A program made the translations under genes and the position numbers. Under the pieces are notes generated by a model. That model was not told where the DNA came from and searched no databases. It worked only from the letters and a program-made list of their open reading frames with translations. From JAXGZG01 sp050952065 (GTDB lineage Bacteria > Bacillota > Sulfobacillia > Fermentithermobacillales > Fermentithermobacillaceae), in contig JBMNKF010000002.1 of assembly GCA_050952065.1 (NCBI GenBank), forward strand, positions 318,262 through 382,261: a DNA stretch of 64,000 nucleotides. Reading direction: 5' to 3'. This document shows positions 1-9,096 of the stretch, one piece after another (the first letter of the stretch is position 1; the number at the start of each line of letters is the position of its first letter).

Positions 1-112
1 AGTGTTACTGACCCCTCTGCAACGGCACGAAAACTGATATTATGGGTAACACTAGGTTACAGGGTGCGGGCATGGCGTCTTGTGACCGAGGTATTGTCCA
101 CGAGGAGGTAAT

Positions 113-835
113 GTGTTGAGGGGCAATGGTCTGAAACGGGGGATCGGCATTGCACTAACAGGTTTGGTGGGTCTCGTTAGCGTTGCGGTGGTTCTCTCCG
201 GTTGCCGCCCCAAGATCTACAACGACGGCACATACAAGGGGATTTCCACCGCAGGTGACAAGGGATATGCCATCGCCGATGTGGTGATTGAGAAAGACAC
301 GATTAAGTCAGTGAAACTTACGGAGATCAACGAACTGGGGTTAGAAAAGGATTACGCCACCTATCCATATCCTAAGGCTAAAGAGGCAAACGAAGAGATG
401 GCCAAACGGTTCATTGGACGGTCTGACAACCAGGTGGACACCTACGCCGGAGCCACCATGTCAAGCAGCCAGTACAAAGAGGCTGTTGGTTTCGCTCTTG
501 AGAAAGCCAAGAGAACGCCGAGCATCGAGACCGTTGCATTTGACGGTACCTTTGCGGGGCGATCCAAGGAAACGCCTGAAGGATGGCAGGTGGCGTGGGT
601 GACTATCCAAGGAGACAAGATCACCTCCGTGCGCCTTGACGATGTCGAGGATGGGAAACTCAAAGACTGGGTGACCTACTCCTATGTAAAGGCAGTGGAA
701 GCAAAGGGCTTGCTTGAGAAAGCCATGGTGGACAAGAACACCACGATCGTGGATACCGTTGCCGGGGCCACCCGCAGCTGTACCGGCTGGATTGAGGCCG
801 CCTCGCAAGCTTGGCAAAATGCCAAGGTGAGATAG
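113..835 (+). CDS. FMN-binding domain lipoprotein
   Basis: Predicted exported lipoprotein of about 240 residues with two tandem FMN-binding domains. The N-terminus is a basic stretch, a hydrophobic segment and a lipobox (VLSGC), so it should be anchored outside the membrane. Each half carries the flavinylation-type motif D-x-x-x-G-A-T (DTYAGAT near residue 108 and DTVAGAT near 220), where FMN is covalently attached by ApbE in related proteins; no ApbE gene is visible here. The family serves in extracytoplasmic electron transfer (Rnf/Nqr subunits and flavinylated lipoproteins). A GAGGAGG site at 102-108 precedes GTG 113; TTG 116 has better spacing and may be the real start. An inverted repeat AGTGTTAC/GTAACACT lies at 1-8 and 46-53 upstream. 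The electron donor and acceptor are unknown. Confidence 0.85.
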   Translation: MLRGNGLKRGIGIALTGLVGLVSVAVVLSGCRPKIYNDGTYKGISTAGDKGYAIADVVIEKDTIKSVKLTEINELGLEKDYATYPYPKAKEANEEMAKRFIGRSDNQVDTYAGATMSSSQYKEAVGFALEKAKRTPSIETVAFDGTFAGRSKETPEGWQVAWVTIQGDKITSVRLDDVEDGKLKDWVTYSYVKAVEAKGLLEKAMVDKNTTIVDTVAGATRSCTGWIEAASQAWQNAKVR

Positions 836-948
836 ATAAGGTCGGCCCAAGAGAGACCGCATATTGCCTAGGAGCTAGGAGAAGGATCCGCCTCCCGAGT
901 AGAGAATATCCAAGATCGAGTGGACTAACTCATCGGGAGGTTTCTTCT

Positions 949-1803
949 ATGCCGGAACTCGTCTATCTGAATGGGTCCATAGTTCCCAAAGAGGATGCCA
1001 ACGTGAATGTGCTGGACAGGGGCTTTCTTTTTGGAGACGGATTGTATGAAGTCACTCCTGTATATGACGGGGCGCTGTTTTGTCTGGATGAACACATTCA
1101 AAGGTTCTTTTTCGGGATAGCGGGTCTGGAGATGCCCATCGACAAGACTCCACAGGAGTTTAGCGATCTTGTTAAGCAACTGGTCAGAGAAAGCGGCTTA
1201 CAGCGGGCGATGGTGTATTGGCAGCTGTCCCGGGGTGCCTATGATCCCCGTACGCATTACTACACTGACGACATGAATTCTCCCACTCTCCTTATCCACG
1301 TGAAGCCCGCTAACTCAGTCGATCCCGTGCGCCGAACCGAAGGCACAAAAGTCTCGACACAGCCAGACCACAGATGGATGAAGTGTTGCTACAAGACCGT
1401 GAACCTGGTGGCTAACTGCATGGCGGCAACCAGAGCCCGCAGAGCCGGTGGAGTCGAAGCGCTTCTGTACCGCAGTCCCAGTCATGTAACCGAAGGGGCT
1501 TCGTCCAGCTTCTTTATAGTAAAGAACGGCCTGGTCTTGACGCACCCCGAAGACGATCTGATCCTATCGGGTGTCACTCGCGGCGAGGTCCTGAAGATCT
1601 GCCAAAAGCACGGCATACCTTACGAGGAACAGGTTTTCGGTCTCAAAGATGTCCAGGACGCTGACGAAGTGTTTCGCACCGGGACCACAACCGAAGTTGA
1701 ACCCGTGGTGAGAGTGGACGACATGGTCATCGGTAACGGAAAACCTGGACCGATATCCACTAAACTATGTCGCCTATACAGGCAAGCTACCGGGCAAGAA
1801 TAG
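949..1803 (+). CDS. dat: Class IV PLP aminotransferase, D-amino-acid transaminase-like
   Basis: Fold-type IV pyridoxal-phosphate aminotransferase of 284 residues. It contains the DRGFLFGDG motif near the N-terminus, the probable Schiff-base lysine in CCYKTVN, an E-G-A-S-S-S-F segment and a C-terminal RTGTTTEV phosphate-binding region. This family includes D-alanine transaminase (supplying D-Glu and D-Ala for the wall) and branched-chain aminotransferase. Overall length and motif context favour the D-amino-acid enzyme, but substrate cannot be fixed from sequence alone. The open frame extends upstream to 811, but ATG 949 follows GGGAGG at 935-940 with proper spacing and matches the family N-terminus. 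A ferredoxin gene with its own probable promoter follows. Confidence 0.8.
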   Translation: MPELVYLNGSIVPKEDANVNVLDRGFLFGDGLYEVTPVYDGALFCLDEHIQRFFFGIAGLEMPIDKTPQEFSDLVKQLVRESGLQRAMVYWQLSRGAYDPRTHYYTDDMNSPTLLIHVKPANSVDPVRRTEGTKVSTQPDHRWMKCCYKTVNLVANCMAATRARRAGGVEALLYRSPSHVTEGASSSFFIVKNGLVLTHPEDDLILSGVTRGEVLKICQKHGIPYEEQVFGLKDVQDADEVFRTGTTTEVEPVVRVDDMVIGNGKPGPISTKLCRLYRQATGQE

Positions 1804-1846
1804 GCTCTTATGCGTTTTTGTTTTGGACGGAGAGGGTCGGTTTTCC

Positions 1847-1875
1847 TTTTATGGTATCTGGCAATGGGGTATAAT
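1847..1875 (+). promoter_or_regulatory. Putative promoter of the ferredoxin gene
   Basis: A perfect -10 hexamer TATAAT sits at 1870-1875, about 38 bases before the ferredoxin start. The -35 position at 17-base spacing (TTTTAT, 1847-1852) is weak. It suggests separate transcription of the ferredoxin. Confidence 0.4.
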
Positions 1876-1912
1876 CCACGATGAAGCTCAGAGAAAGGTG
1901 GGTAATCTGCAA

Positions 1913-2107
1913 ATGGCAAAAGTCTACGTTGATAAGGATCTCTGCATCGGTTGTGGCCTTTGTGCCGACCAGTGTCCCAATGTTTTCGTGCTTGAAGATG
2001 ACGGTAAGGCCGAAGTCACGAGCCAAGAAGCGGCTAACGCCGAGCTTCAGTGCGCCCAAGACGCCGCAGCAACTTGCCCTACCGAAGCCATAAAGGTAGA
2101 GGAGTAG
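1913..2107 (+). CDS. Monocluster [4Fe-4S] ferredoxin
   Basis: Small electron carrier of 64 residues. Cysteines 11, 14, 17 and 55 form the C-x2-C-x2-C ... C-P pattern of a single [4Fe-4S] ferredoxin. Cys21 and Cys47 are placed like the extra pair that forms a disulfide in Thermotoga-type monocluster ferredoxins. Acidic residues are abundant, as usual for the family. ATG 1913 follows a GAAAGGTGGG site; the longer open frame from 1823 would add a non-homologous tail. It is a stand-alone gene, so its redox partner is not revealed; the FMN-binding lipoprotein upstream is a conceivable but unproven partner. Confidence 0.92.
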   Translation: MAKVYVDKDLCIGCGLCADQCPNVFVLEDDGKAEVTSQEAANAELQCAQDAAATCPTEAIKVEE

Positions 2108-2155
2108 GTAAACGTTTCGGTACTCTTTCGGGCAAATCGTACAAGATGAGTATGT

Positions 2156-2189
2156 GAGTGCCAGGTCCCTTGATTTGGGCCTGGCACTC
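2156..2189 (+). terminator. Strong stem-loop between ferredoxin and dipeptidase genes
   Basis: GAGTGCCAGG-T-CCC (2156-2169) pairs with GGGCCTGGCACTC (2177-2189) around a 7-base loop, with one bulged base. No long T-run follows, so it may act as a weak terminator or a 5' stabilising hairpin for the next gene. Confidence 0.5.
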
Positions 2190-2209
2190 GACTAAGGGAG
2201 GTTTTCTCT

Positions 2210-3214
2210 GTGAAGGACGCCGCTACCATACATAAGGAAGCCATTGTCATAGACGCCCATTGCGACACTATGCTTGGCATTGCCGGTCAAGGTTTCCGGC
2301 CTTCGTCAAGTCCAAGAGACTTCTTCACCCGAAACGATTCTGGTCACATCGACTTGCCCAGACTCAAAGAGGGAGGAGTCACGTGTCAGGTAATGGCCCT
2401 GTTTGTTGGTGCGCAGTTCAAGCCCACGCGAGCTGCCAGGTGTACCTTAGAGCTTCTTGACAGTCTCTACTCTCTCCTGGACCAAACAGAGGACTTCCGT
2501 TTAGCAACCAAGGCAGCGCATATCGAGGAGGCCAAGATGAAAGGAGAGGTAGCGGCCCTTCTGAGCATCGAAGGAGGCGAGGCGGTCGAGGGCAGCCTGG
2601 GGCTCCTGAGGTCGTTCTACAAGCTGGGAGTGCGAGCCATGGGGCTCACTTGGAACGAGCGTAACGATATTGCCGATGGTGTGGGTGAAACATCCGCGGG
2701 CTCTGGCCTAACAGATTTTGGAGTCTCTCTTGTTCGCGAAATGGAACGTTTGGGCATGTTAGTTGACGTTTCACATCTTTCTGATGCCAGTTTCTGGGCG
2801 CTGGACACAGTAGCCGAAAGGCCCTACATTGCGTCTCACTCAAACGCAAGGGCGTTGGCTTCAGCTAAGAGGAACTTAACAGACAGGCAGATCGAAGCCT
2901 TGGCTAAGAAGGGAGGAGTCATAGGGGTGGTGTTTCTGCCATCCTTTGTGGATGACAACCCTGACGCCGCATCAGTGGCCAGGCTTTGCGACCATATTGA
3001 TCACATCAAAAAGATCGCCGGTATCGACCACGTGGGGCTTGGTTCCGATTTCGATGGTTATCAAGTAGCGCCCGGGAAACCTGTCGTGATCGAAGATGCC
3101 AGCGAGATGCCGAAAATCACTGCCGAACTTGTGTCCAGGGGATATTCCGAGGAAGATGTCAAGAAAGTGCTGGGCGGCAACTGGTTGCGAGTATACAGAG
3201 AGGTCCTGGGGTAG
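2210..3214 (+). CDS. Membrane dipeptidase, peptidase family M19
   Basis: Zinc dipeptidase of the renal/membrane dipeptidase family, 334 residues, which is a normal length for the bacterial enzymes. Visible family motifs are DAHCD (metal ligands, residues 15-19), the region around SIEGGEA (bridging Glu), DVSHLSD, SHSNARAL and GLGSDFDG. It hydrolyses dipeptides, including those with a D-residue at the C-terminal side, and probably acts in the cytosol because no signal peptide is present. GTG 2210 is preceded by AAGGGAGG at 2194-2201. It is followed by a convergent beta-lactamase-fold gene. Confidence 0.92.
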   Translation: MKDAATIHKEAIVIDAHCDTMLGIAGQGFRPSSSPRDFFTRNDSGHIDLPRLKEGGVTCQVMALFVGAQFKPTRAARCTLELLDSLYSLLDQTEDFRLATKAAHIEEAKMKGEVAALLSIEGGEAVEGSLGLLRSFYKLGVRAMGLTWNERNDIADGVGETSAGSGLTDFGVSLVREMERLGMLVDVSHLSDASFWALDTVAERPYIASHSNARALASAKRNLTDRQIEALAKKGGVIGVVFLPSFVDDNPDAASVARLCDHIDHIKKIAGIDHVGLGSDFDGYQVAPGKPVVIEDASEMPKITAELVSRGYSEEDVKKVLGGNWLRVYREVLG

Positions 3215-3249
3215 AGAAAGGCCAGGCAACCAGATAGTAGCTAATAGTA

Positions 3250-3266
3250 GCCGGCCTATGGCCGGC
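3250..3266. terminator. GC-rich hairpin between convergent genes
   Basis: The inverted repeat GCCGGCC-TAT-GGCCGGC lies between the convergent dipeptidase and beta-lactamase-fold genes. There is no T-run on either side, so a shared terminator role is only likely from position. Confidence 0.35.
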
Positions 3267-3295
3267 CGGTAGCCGGTCATCGCGTGTGGCGTCGT

Positions 3296-4132
3296 TCATG
3301 CTCGACCGTACTGGGTGCATCGGGATAAAAGATCCAGGTATCTGTAGGCGCTGCGGACCAATTCGGCCGTCAAACCCGATGGGTCGCCTTCCAGAAAGCT
3401 GCCCATAACTGCAAGAACCACAGGACGATTGGGAAGATATATTATACCGGCGTCCACTGCCACACAGTCCAAACCGCCGGGTTTGTTGGCCCTTCTTACT
3501 CTGGAAGGGAGACCTTGCGAAAACGGGCCGGACTTTGGGAGTTCCAGTATGGTCAAGACATCCCTAGCCACCGGATCTGAGACTCCGTCCCTTTCATAGA
3601 TCTTACGAACGAGTTCCGCCAATTCCCTGGGCGTGGAGACATTCTCATCGCCGCGCTGAACTGCGTCGACGTCCATCATCTTCCTTCGGAGGCGGGTCTC
3701 CGTGAGTCCCAACCCTGCCAGGAGAGAGTTGACATAATCCATACCTGCTATGTCTATGCACGCGTTGGTGGCAGCGTTGTCCGAGAGGGCGATCATCAAA
3801 GAGGCAGTGTCCCAAAGCGATATCTCCACAGGGTGTCTTAAGTGCGATAGGATCCCGCTTCCCGCCACCTTAGGCAGGTTTCTTGTGCACAATCGTTGTT
3901 CCCAATCGAGTTTACCCAAATGGGCCCCGGTCGCCAGGCCAAGGAGAACCGCGATCTTGATGGTACTGGCAGTGGGAAATCCGATGTCATCCAGGAACCC
4001 CGATTCACGACGGCTCGTCAAATCCACAAGATGGTATCCCATGACGCCTGTGACTTGGCATCTCTTTTCCAGTTCAAGTTGCATCCGACTCCACAGGACG
4101 TCTTGGGATGTTTGCTTTGGGTTCATGTTCAA
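3296..4132 (-). CDS. Class A beta-lactamase-fold serine hydrolase (PF13354-like)
   Basis: Serine hydrolase of 278 residues with the penicillin-recognising fold: S-x-x-K as STIK near residue 56, SDN near residue 118, and an NKPGG box near residue 217 in the position of the K-T-G motif. The omega-loop segment between SDN and VSTPREL has no Glu where class A beta-lactamases keep the deacylating Glu166 (R-x-E-x-x-L-N is replaced by RKMMDV). This predicts poor beta-lactam turnover. No signal peptide or membrane helix is seen, so it appears cytosolic unless the start is wrong. ATG 4132 or 4126 may be used. The role could be peptidoglycan-peptide or D-peptide hydrolysis, but that is not settled. Confidence 0.75.
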   Translation of the reverse strand: MNMNPKQTSQDVLWSRMQLELEKRCQVTGVMGYHLVDLTSRRESGFLDDIGFPTASTIKIAVLLGLATGAHLGKLDWEQRLCTRNLPKVAGSGILSHLRHPVEISLWDTASLMIALSDNAATNACIDIAGMDYVNSLLAGLGLTETRLRRKMMDVDAVQRGDENVSTPRELAELVRKIYERDGVSDPVARDVLTILELPKSGPFSQGLPSRVRRANKPGGLDCVAVDAGIIYLPNRPVVLAVMGSFLEGDPSGLTAELVRSAYRYLDLLSRCTQYGRA

Positions 4133-4200
4133 ACCCTACCACTCCCTTATGGAAGCTTGTTTTCTGAGTTTCGACGGTTGATGCTGTCAATCCTGCCTAA

Positions 4201-4310
4201 ATAAGGCGCTTGCCTTATAGAGGTTTAATCGGGCGTTGGCGTAGAACAAGCAGTAAGTAGGACAAGCAATAGTCAAGCAGTAGTACTGTAGAAATGTGCC
4301 CAAGAGGCAA
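4201..4310. repeat. Intergenic hairpin plus degenerate ACAAGCAGTAG repeats
   Basis: ATAAGGC-GCTT-GCCTTAT (4201-4218) is a perfect 7-bp hairpin. After it, 4242-4293 is made of variants of a 10-17 base unit (ACAAGCAGTAAGTAG, ACAAGCAATAG, CAAGCAGTAG). The function is unknown. Confidence 0.55.
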
Positions 4311-4324
4311 ACGGAGGACATGCA

Positions 4325-6010
4325 ATGCCGTACCCGCCAAGAGCGCTGCGAAGAAGGCCTCGGCCCATGACTTGGCCCTTCCTCGTTTTACCTATACTGC
4401 TCGGCATCGTTTACTGGGTCGTTTTCGCGCAATCGTATACCTACACTGACAAGGCGCCCGCATCCAGGCCCTATCTGATTTACAGAGGCGATCGCCAGGT
4501 GTTCCCCGTTGTTGTTGAGGGCGGCGAAGCATATGTGCCGCTTTCGTTCATAAAAGAAGTCCTTGACCCCAACATCTTCTGGGAAGAAGAAGGACTAGTG
4601 GTGGTTACCACTCAAGACAAAGTCATCAAATTGGGGACCGACTCGCTGACGGCTTACGTCAACCAACACCCTGTAGAACTAAGGTTTCCGGTGATCCTGG
4701 ACGGCAACGAACCGTACATTCCGGCTACAACTTTGGAGATTCTCTACCCCGTCGCGACGTTCTTGTGGCCGGACGCCGGCACATTCTTCGTGAAAAGGAC
4801 CGATGAAGAGGCTACAGTGGCGACGGCGTTAGATTCTGCCATAGTTAGGGAATGGCCGTCCAGTCGGGCCCGGAGGGTAGGCGTCGTGGAGCCGGGAGCT
4901 TCATTCCAGATCTACGATACAGTGAAAGATTGGTACCGTGTAGAGGTTTCTGGCGGCTTGTTCGGATATGTATTAGCTAAAGACCTTGGGGAATTGGAGA
5001 CAGAGGGCGCCGACGTTCCTAAGTCCAAGCCGTATGAACCCAGTCCTTTGATTGGCCGAAAAGTCAGTCTCGTATGGGAGCCGGTGGAAAGATATACCCC
5101 TGACCCATCATCCATAGGCGATTTGTCGGGGATAAACGTGGTCTCTCCTACATGGTTCAGGCTTGGCGCCATTCCAGGTCAGGTCGAAAACTACGCTGAT
5201 CGCCGATATGTGGATTGGGCTCATTCCAAAGGCCATCAGGTATGGGCGCTGTTTTCCAACTCCTTTGACCCGGATAGGACCAGGACCGTTTTGCGGGATT
5301 CCCTTTTGCGGGACCAAGTCATAGCCCAGATGCTGGTCTATGCCGAGGTCTACTCGCTCGATGGCATAAATATCGACTTTGAGAACGTTTATCAGGAAGA
5401 CGCCCCCTATTTGACCCAATTTGTGCGGGAGATGACTCCCCTTTTTCACCAGATGGGTTTGACCGTTTCTATGGACGTGACGGTGAAATCCTTGAGCCCT
5501 ACTTGGTCTCTTTGCTACGAGAGAGAACGTCTGGCGGACGCCGTTGACTACATCATGCTTATGGCATACGACCAGTACGGCGGGAACTCCAAAGTGGCGG
5601 GTCCCAACGCCGCTTTGCCTTGGACGGAGTGGACCATCAAGACGACTCTAGAGGAGGTACCCAAAGAAAAACTTGTGCTTGGGATACCGTTCTACACTAG
5701 GTTGTGGAGAGAGACCCTATCCGACGGAGAAGTGAAGGTCACTCAGAGGGCCCTTGGGATGAAGGCGGCGCGGGATTGGATGGCTGCTGAGAAAGTTGTT
5801 CCCCGCCTAGATGAGGACAGTGGCATGGAGTACGCACAGAAGAAATCAGGGCCGGACACCTACAGGATTTGGTTGGAGAATGCCGAATCAGTTAGGAAAC
5901 GCCTTGAGTTGGCTAAGACCTACGATCTTGCGGGAGTCGCTGCTTGGAGCAGAGTTTTCGCCGACTCTGAAACGTGGCGCGTCATGGAAGAGTTTCTACT
6001 AAGAGACTAG
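4325..6010 (+). CDS. Membrane-anchored GH18 family glycoside hydrolase
   Basis: Protein of 561 residues with an N-terminal membrane segment (about 16-36), a copper-amine-oxidase-N-like beta region (about 50-160), an SH3-like segment (about 165-225) and a C-terminal GH18 TIM barrel (about 240-555). The GH18 catalytic motif D-x-x-x-D-x-E is present as DGINIDFE (residues 346-353), with Glu353 the expected acid. The architecture resembles YaaH/SleL-type cell-wall or spore-cortex N-acetylglucosaminidases of spore formers, which act outside the membrane. ATG 4325 has GGAGG at 4312-4316. The M20 gene follows after 13 bases and is probably cotranscribed. Confidence 0.88.
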   Translation: MPYPPRALRRRPRPMTWPFLVLPILLGIVYWVVFAQSYTYTDKAPASRPYLIYRGDRQVFPVVVEGGEAYVPLSFIKEVLDPNIFWEEEGLVVVTTQDKVIKLGTDSLTAYVNQHPVELRFPVILDGNEPYIPATTLEILYPVATFLWPDAGTFFVKRTDEEATVATALDSAIVREWPSSRARRVGVVEPGASFQIYDTVKDWYRVEVSGGLFGYVLAKDLGELETEGADVPKSKPYEPSPLIGRKVSLVWEPVERYTPDPSSIGDLSGINVVSPTWFRLGAIPGQVENYADRRYVDWAHSKGHQVWALFSNSFDPDRTRTVLRDSLLRDQVIAQMLVYAEVYSLDGINIDFENVYQEDAPYLTQFVREMTPLFHQMGLTVSMDVTVKSLSPTWSLCYERERLADAVDYIMLMAYDQYGGNSKVAGPNAALPWTEWTIKTTLEEVPKEKLVLGIPFYTRLWRETLSDGEVKVTQRALGMKAARDWMAAEKVVPRLDEDSGMEYAQKKSGPDTYRIWLENAESVRKRLELAKTYDLAGVAAWSRVFADSETWRVMEEFLLRD

Positions 6011-6023
6011 GGAGGATGTCAGG

Positions 6024-7457
6024 TTGAGCGTAGAGAGCATTAAGAAGGGCGGAGCACTCACAGACAGCGTCATCGACCGACTTTTCCACGATCTATCAGA
6101 ATTGAGCTACAAGGTCTGGGAGTATGCCGAGGTGGGTCTCCAGGAACATAAGTCTAGTGCGGCAGAGAGCGAGTATCTGGTCAAGCATGGATTCACCATA
6201 CAGCCCAACATAGGCGGAATGCCGTCGGCGTTTGTTGCCGAGTGGGGCACCGGAAAGCCAGTCTTCGGTTTCCTAGGGGAGTTTGACGCCTTGGCAGGCC
6301 TGTCTCAGGAAGTGTCTCCCGAGAAGAAGCCACTGGTTCCGGGGGCGCCCGGTCACGGATGCGGCCACAACCTCTTAGGGGTGGGAGCCATAGGTGCCGC
6401 CATCGCCCTCAAAGAGTACCTCCAGGAGAACAACCTTTCCGGTACGGTACGGTACTATGGATGTCCCGCCGAAGAGACTCTGTGCGGAAAGGTATTCATG
6501 GCTAAGGCCGGCGTATTTGATGACTTGGAGGTGGCGATTACCTGGCACGGCGGTGAGCTCAACACTGTGCAGATGGGGTCTTCAAACGGAGTTAACTCAG
6601 CCAAGTTCACCTTCTTAGGAAAGACGGCGCATGCCGCAGGAGATCCCCACAACGGCAGATCGGCTCTGGATGCAGTCGAGCTCATGAACATTGGAGCCAA
6701 CTACTTGCGCGAGCACGTGATTTCCCAGGCGAGGGTCCACTACGTGATTACCGAAGGCGGCGGACAGCCTAACGTCGTGCCCGCAAGAGCCCAGGTTTGG
6801 TATTACGTGAGAGCACCCCACCGCAGCCAAGTGGTAGAAATCTACGACCGTCTCATGGATGTGGCTCGCGGTGCCGCCCTCATGACAGGAACTACGTTTG
6901 AGGTCGAGTTCCTTGCAGGCTGCTACGATGTTCTCCCCAACTATACCCTTGCCAACATCGCTTTGGAGCAGTTTAGGGAAGTGGGAGGCCCTGTATTGTC
7001 ACCTGAAGAAGAAGCGTTTGCACTCAGATTGAGCGAGAGCATTGACAAGAAACAGAAGGTCGAAGCGCTCAAGGCCATGGATGCCCCCAAGGAGGTTTTC
7101 GAGCAGGTAGTTAATACGACAGTTATCGAACCTCTGGACAAAGGTAAGACAATGGCGGGCTCCACCGATGTGGGAGATGTCAGCTGGATTGTTCCTACAG
7201 TGCAGGTTTCTGCCGCGTGCTGGCCGCTGGGGACTCCGGGTCACTCGTGGCAGATCACGGCGTGCTCCGGTCATTCTCTCGGGATGAAAGGCACAGTCGT
7301 TGCGGCCAAGACCATGGCCAGAACGGCAGTTGTCTTAGCCAATGATCCTGAGGCTATGAAGAGGGTCTGGTCTGAGTTCCGGGAAAGACTTGGGGAGGAC
7401 AAGTACGTTTCGCCAATACCTGACGGAGTGGAGCCGCCTTTAGGGCAGTTTCGGTAG
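6024..7457 (+). CDS. M20 family amidohydrolase, AbgB-like
   Basis: Metal-dependent amidohydrolase of 477 residues resembling subunit B of p-aminobenzoyl-glutamate hydrolase and related M20D peptidases. Motifs are GHGCGHNLLG (metal ligands, near residue 115), CPAEETLCGK with the catalytic Glu, TWHGG, the dimerisation segment with AHAAG, and a C-terminal PGHSWQITACSGHS. It likely hydrolyses an aminoacyl amide such as a folate catabolite or N-acyl amino acid in the cytosol. TTG 6024 is chosen because GGAGG at 6011-6015 is spaced 8 bases from it. The partner subunit A is not visible nearby. Confidence 0.88.
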   Translation: MSVESIKKGGALTDSVIDRLFHDLSELSYKVWEYAEVGLQEHKSSAAESEYLVKHGFTIQPNIGGMPSAFVAEWGTGKPVFGFLGEFDALAGLSQEVSPEKKPLVPGAPGHGCGHNLLGVGAIGAAIALKEYLQENNLSGTVRYYGCPAEETLCGKVFMAKAGVFDDLEVAITWHGGELNTVQMGSSNGVNSAKFTFLGKTAHAAGDPHNGRSALDAVELMNIGANYLREHVISQARVHYVITEGGGQPNVVPARAQVWYYVRAPHRSQVVEIYDRLMDVARGAALMTGTTFEVEFLAGCYDVLPNYTLANIALEQFREVGGPVLSPEEEAFALRLSESIDKKQKVEALKAMDAPKEVFEQVVNTTVIEPLDKGKTMAGSTDVGDVSWIVPTVQVSAACWPLGTPGHSWQITACSGHSLGMKGTVVAAKTMARTAVVLANDPEAMKRVWSEFRERLGEDKYVSPIPDGVEPPLGQFR

Positions 7458-7597
7458 AAAGTGAAACCAAACGGGGTTCTCCTCGTCTCAAGAAAATGGA
7501 CTACTGATTTCGTCTGTTTGTTTCCCGGTGGTAGCACAAAACACAATCCTGCCAGCCCCTAAACGGTGGTGCAGGAGCTAGGGATAGGAGAACCTCT

Positions 7598-8956
7598 ATG
7601 TCACGAAACGTTGAGAATCGAGACCCGGGACCTTATCCGGTCGGTCGAAGGGCAGCCAGACGAAGAGACAAAACAGGGGCCGTCGTATGGTTGGTGGCAG
7701 TTCTGTTGATTGTAGCCACGGTGATAGGTTTTTCGACCGGACTCATCAGATCTGGCAGTGCACCCAAGAACGGCGACGAAGGGCAAAGCGGGCAAGTGCC
7801 CGGCGATGGCGGTAACGGCGATGGGACGGGTGACGGAACCGGTGGTTCCGGTAGCGGTTCAGGTAACGGAAACGGGTCAGGCATTGGCGATGCAAATGGT
7901 GATGGTGCTGGCAACGGGGATGCCAATGGCCGGGAGCATTGTACCGAGGCCAAGGCTGCCCTGCTGGAAAAGGCCTCGGAGGCCCGAGGGGTCTACCTTA
8001 CCATACCTGCTGTCGGAACGCCGGCCAAGATGACCCAGGTAGTTACCTTCGTGCGAGAGCACCCCGGCCTTAATGCATTTGTTGTAGACTTGAAGGACAA
8101 CCACGGGCAAGTCCCCTGCCCACCTCCTGAGGGAGTGCCGTCGCGCTCGGCGGGCTATCGGCATTACCCTGTACTCATCCGTGAACTCGCTCGTCAAGGG
8201 TACTACATGGCTGCACGGATTGTAGCTTTCCAAGATCCATACATTGCTGTCGAGCAGCCCGATCTGGCTATACGAAAGGCAGACGGGAGTCTGTGGCGAG
8301 ATCGTGATGGGCGGCTTTGGCTCAATCCGTACGACAAGAGAAACTGGGAGCACGTGATAAATACAGCGTTGTGGGCTTTGGAAATGGGATTTCACGAAAT
8401 CCAGCTGGACTATGTCCGGTTCCCGGACAGCGCTTCAGGCATCGAGTCTTCCACCCTTATGCCGGGTTCGGAAGACTTCCGGAATCGGGGACACGCCATT
8501 TCCGAGTTCCTCAAGTACATGGCCGACCAACTGGGAGACCGCGCCCTGCTTTGCGCCGACATATTCGGATTCACGACTATAGCCGCGGACGATATGGGCA
8601 TCGGCCAGAAGCTAGAAGAGGTGTCGGATTCGGTTGACATAATCAGCCCTATGGTTTACCCATCCCATTATTACAACAAAGGAATCTACGGGTTCGACGT
8701 GCCTGAGGCCCACCCTTACGAGGTTGTGGGCAAGGCAATGGATGAGGCGCTAGAGCGTACTGAAGGCTTGAGAGTTCAGGTAATCCGCCCCTGGCTGCAG
8801 GATTTTTCTATGAGGATCAAGTATGGCGCCAAGGAAGTCCAGGATCAGATAAATGCCGTCTTCGAGAGGGGCATCAACACTTTTCTTCTATGGAATCCTT
8901 CTAACGTGTACACCGATGGGGTAGAGTACCGGCCACCGGGCGCTTCTTCTGACTGA
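7598..8956 (+). CDS. Putative glycoside hydrolase (PF13200/DUF4015) with glycine-rich linker
   Basis: Protein of 452 residues. A short basic N-terminus is followed by a membrane helix (about 30-50), then a low-complexity Gly/Asn/Asp/Ser linker (about 55-110), then a TIM-barrel-like domain beginning at ARGVYLTI and containing FVVDLKDNHG, EIQLDYVRFP and MVYPSHYY, as in the DUF4015 putative glycosyl hydrolases. It should be anchored with the catalytic domain outside. The linker is encoded by a GGTGACGGN-like repeated tract, so its length may vary between strains. ATG 7598 has an AGGAG site at 7585-7589. It is convergent with guaB. Confidence 0.8.
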   Translation: MSRNVENRDPGPYPVGRRAARRRDKTGAVVWLVAVLLIVATVIGFSTGLIRSGSAPKNGDEGQSGQVPGDGGNGDGTGDGTGGSGSGSGNGNGSGIGDANGDGAGNGDANGREHCTEAKAALLEKASEARGVYLTIPAVGTPAKMTQVVTFVREHPGLNAFVVDLKDNHGQVPCPPPEGVPSRSAGYRHYPVLIRELARQGYYMAARIVAFQDPYIAVEQPDLAIRKADGSLWRDRDGRLWLNPYDKRNWEHVINTALWALEMGFHEIQLDYVRFPDSASGIESSTLMPGSEDFRNRGHAISEFLKYMADQLGDRALLCADIFGFTTIAADDMGIGQKLEEVSDSVDIISPMVYPSHYYNKGIYGFDVPEAHPYEVVGKAMDEALERTEGLRVQVIRPWLQDFSMRIKYGAKEVQDQINAVFERGINTFLLWNPSNVYTDGVEYRPPGASSD

Positions 8957-9096
8957 CGCTGACTACTTAACGGGGCGAACACTGACTGCCATTACTATCC
9001 AAGGGGTAGCCACCCCAGGCTGTACACGTCAATCTCGCGTTCTGCCTCAATTGAGTTGGCGAGTTGGTCTACCCGGTTTGGTCCACACCATGATCT

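Noticed and set aside
8317..8637. Frames overlapping the DUF4015 gene on both strands
   Set aside because: They are fully inside a well-supported gene and have no recognisable domain.
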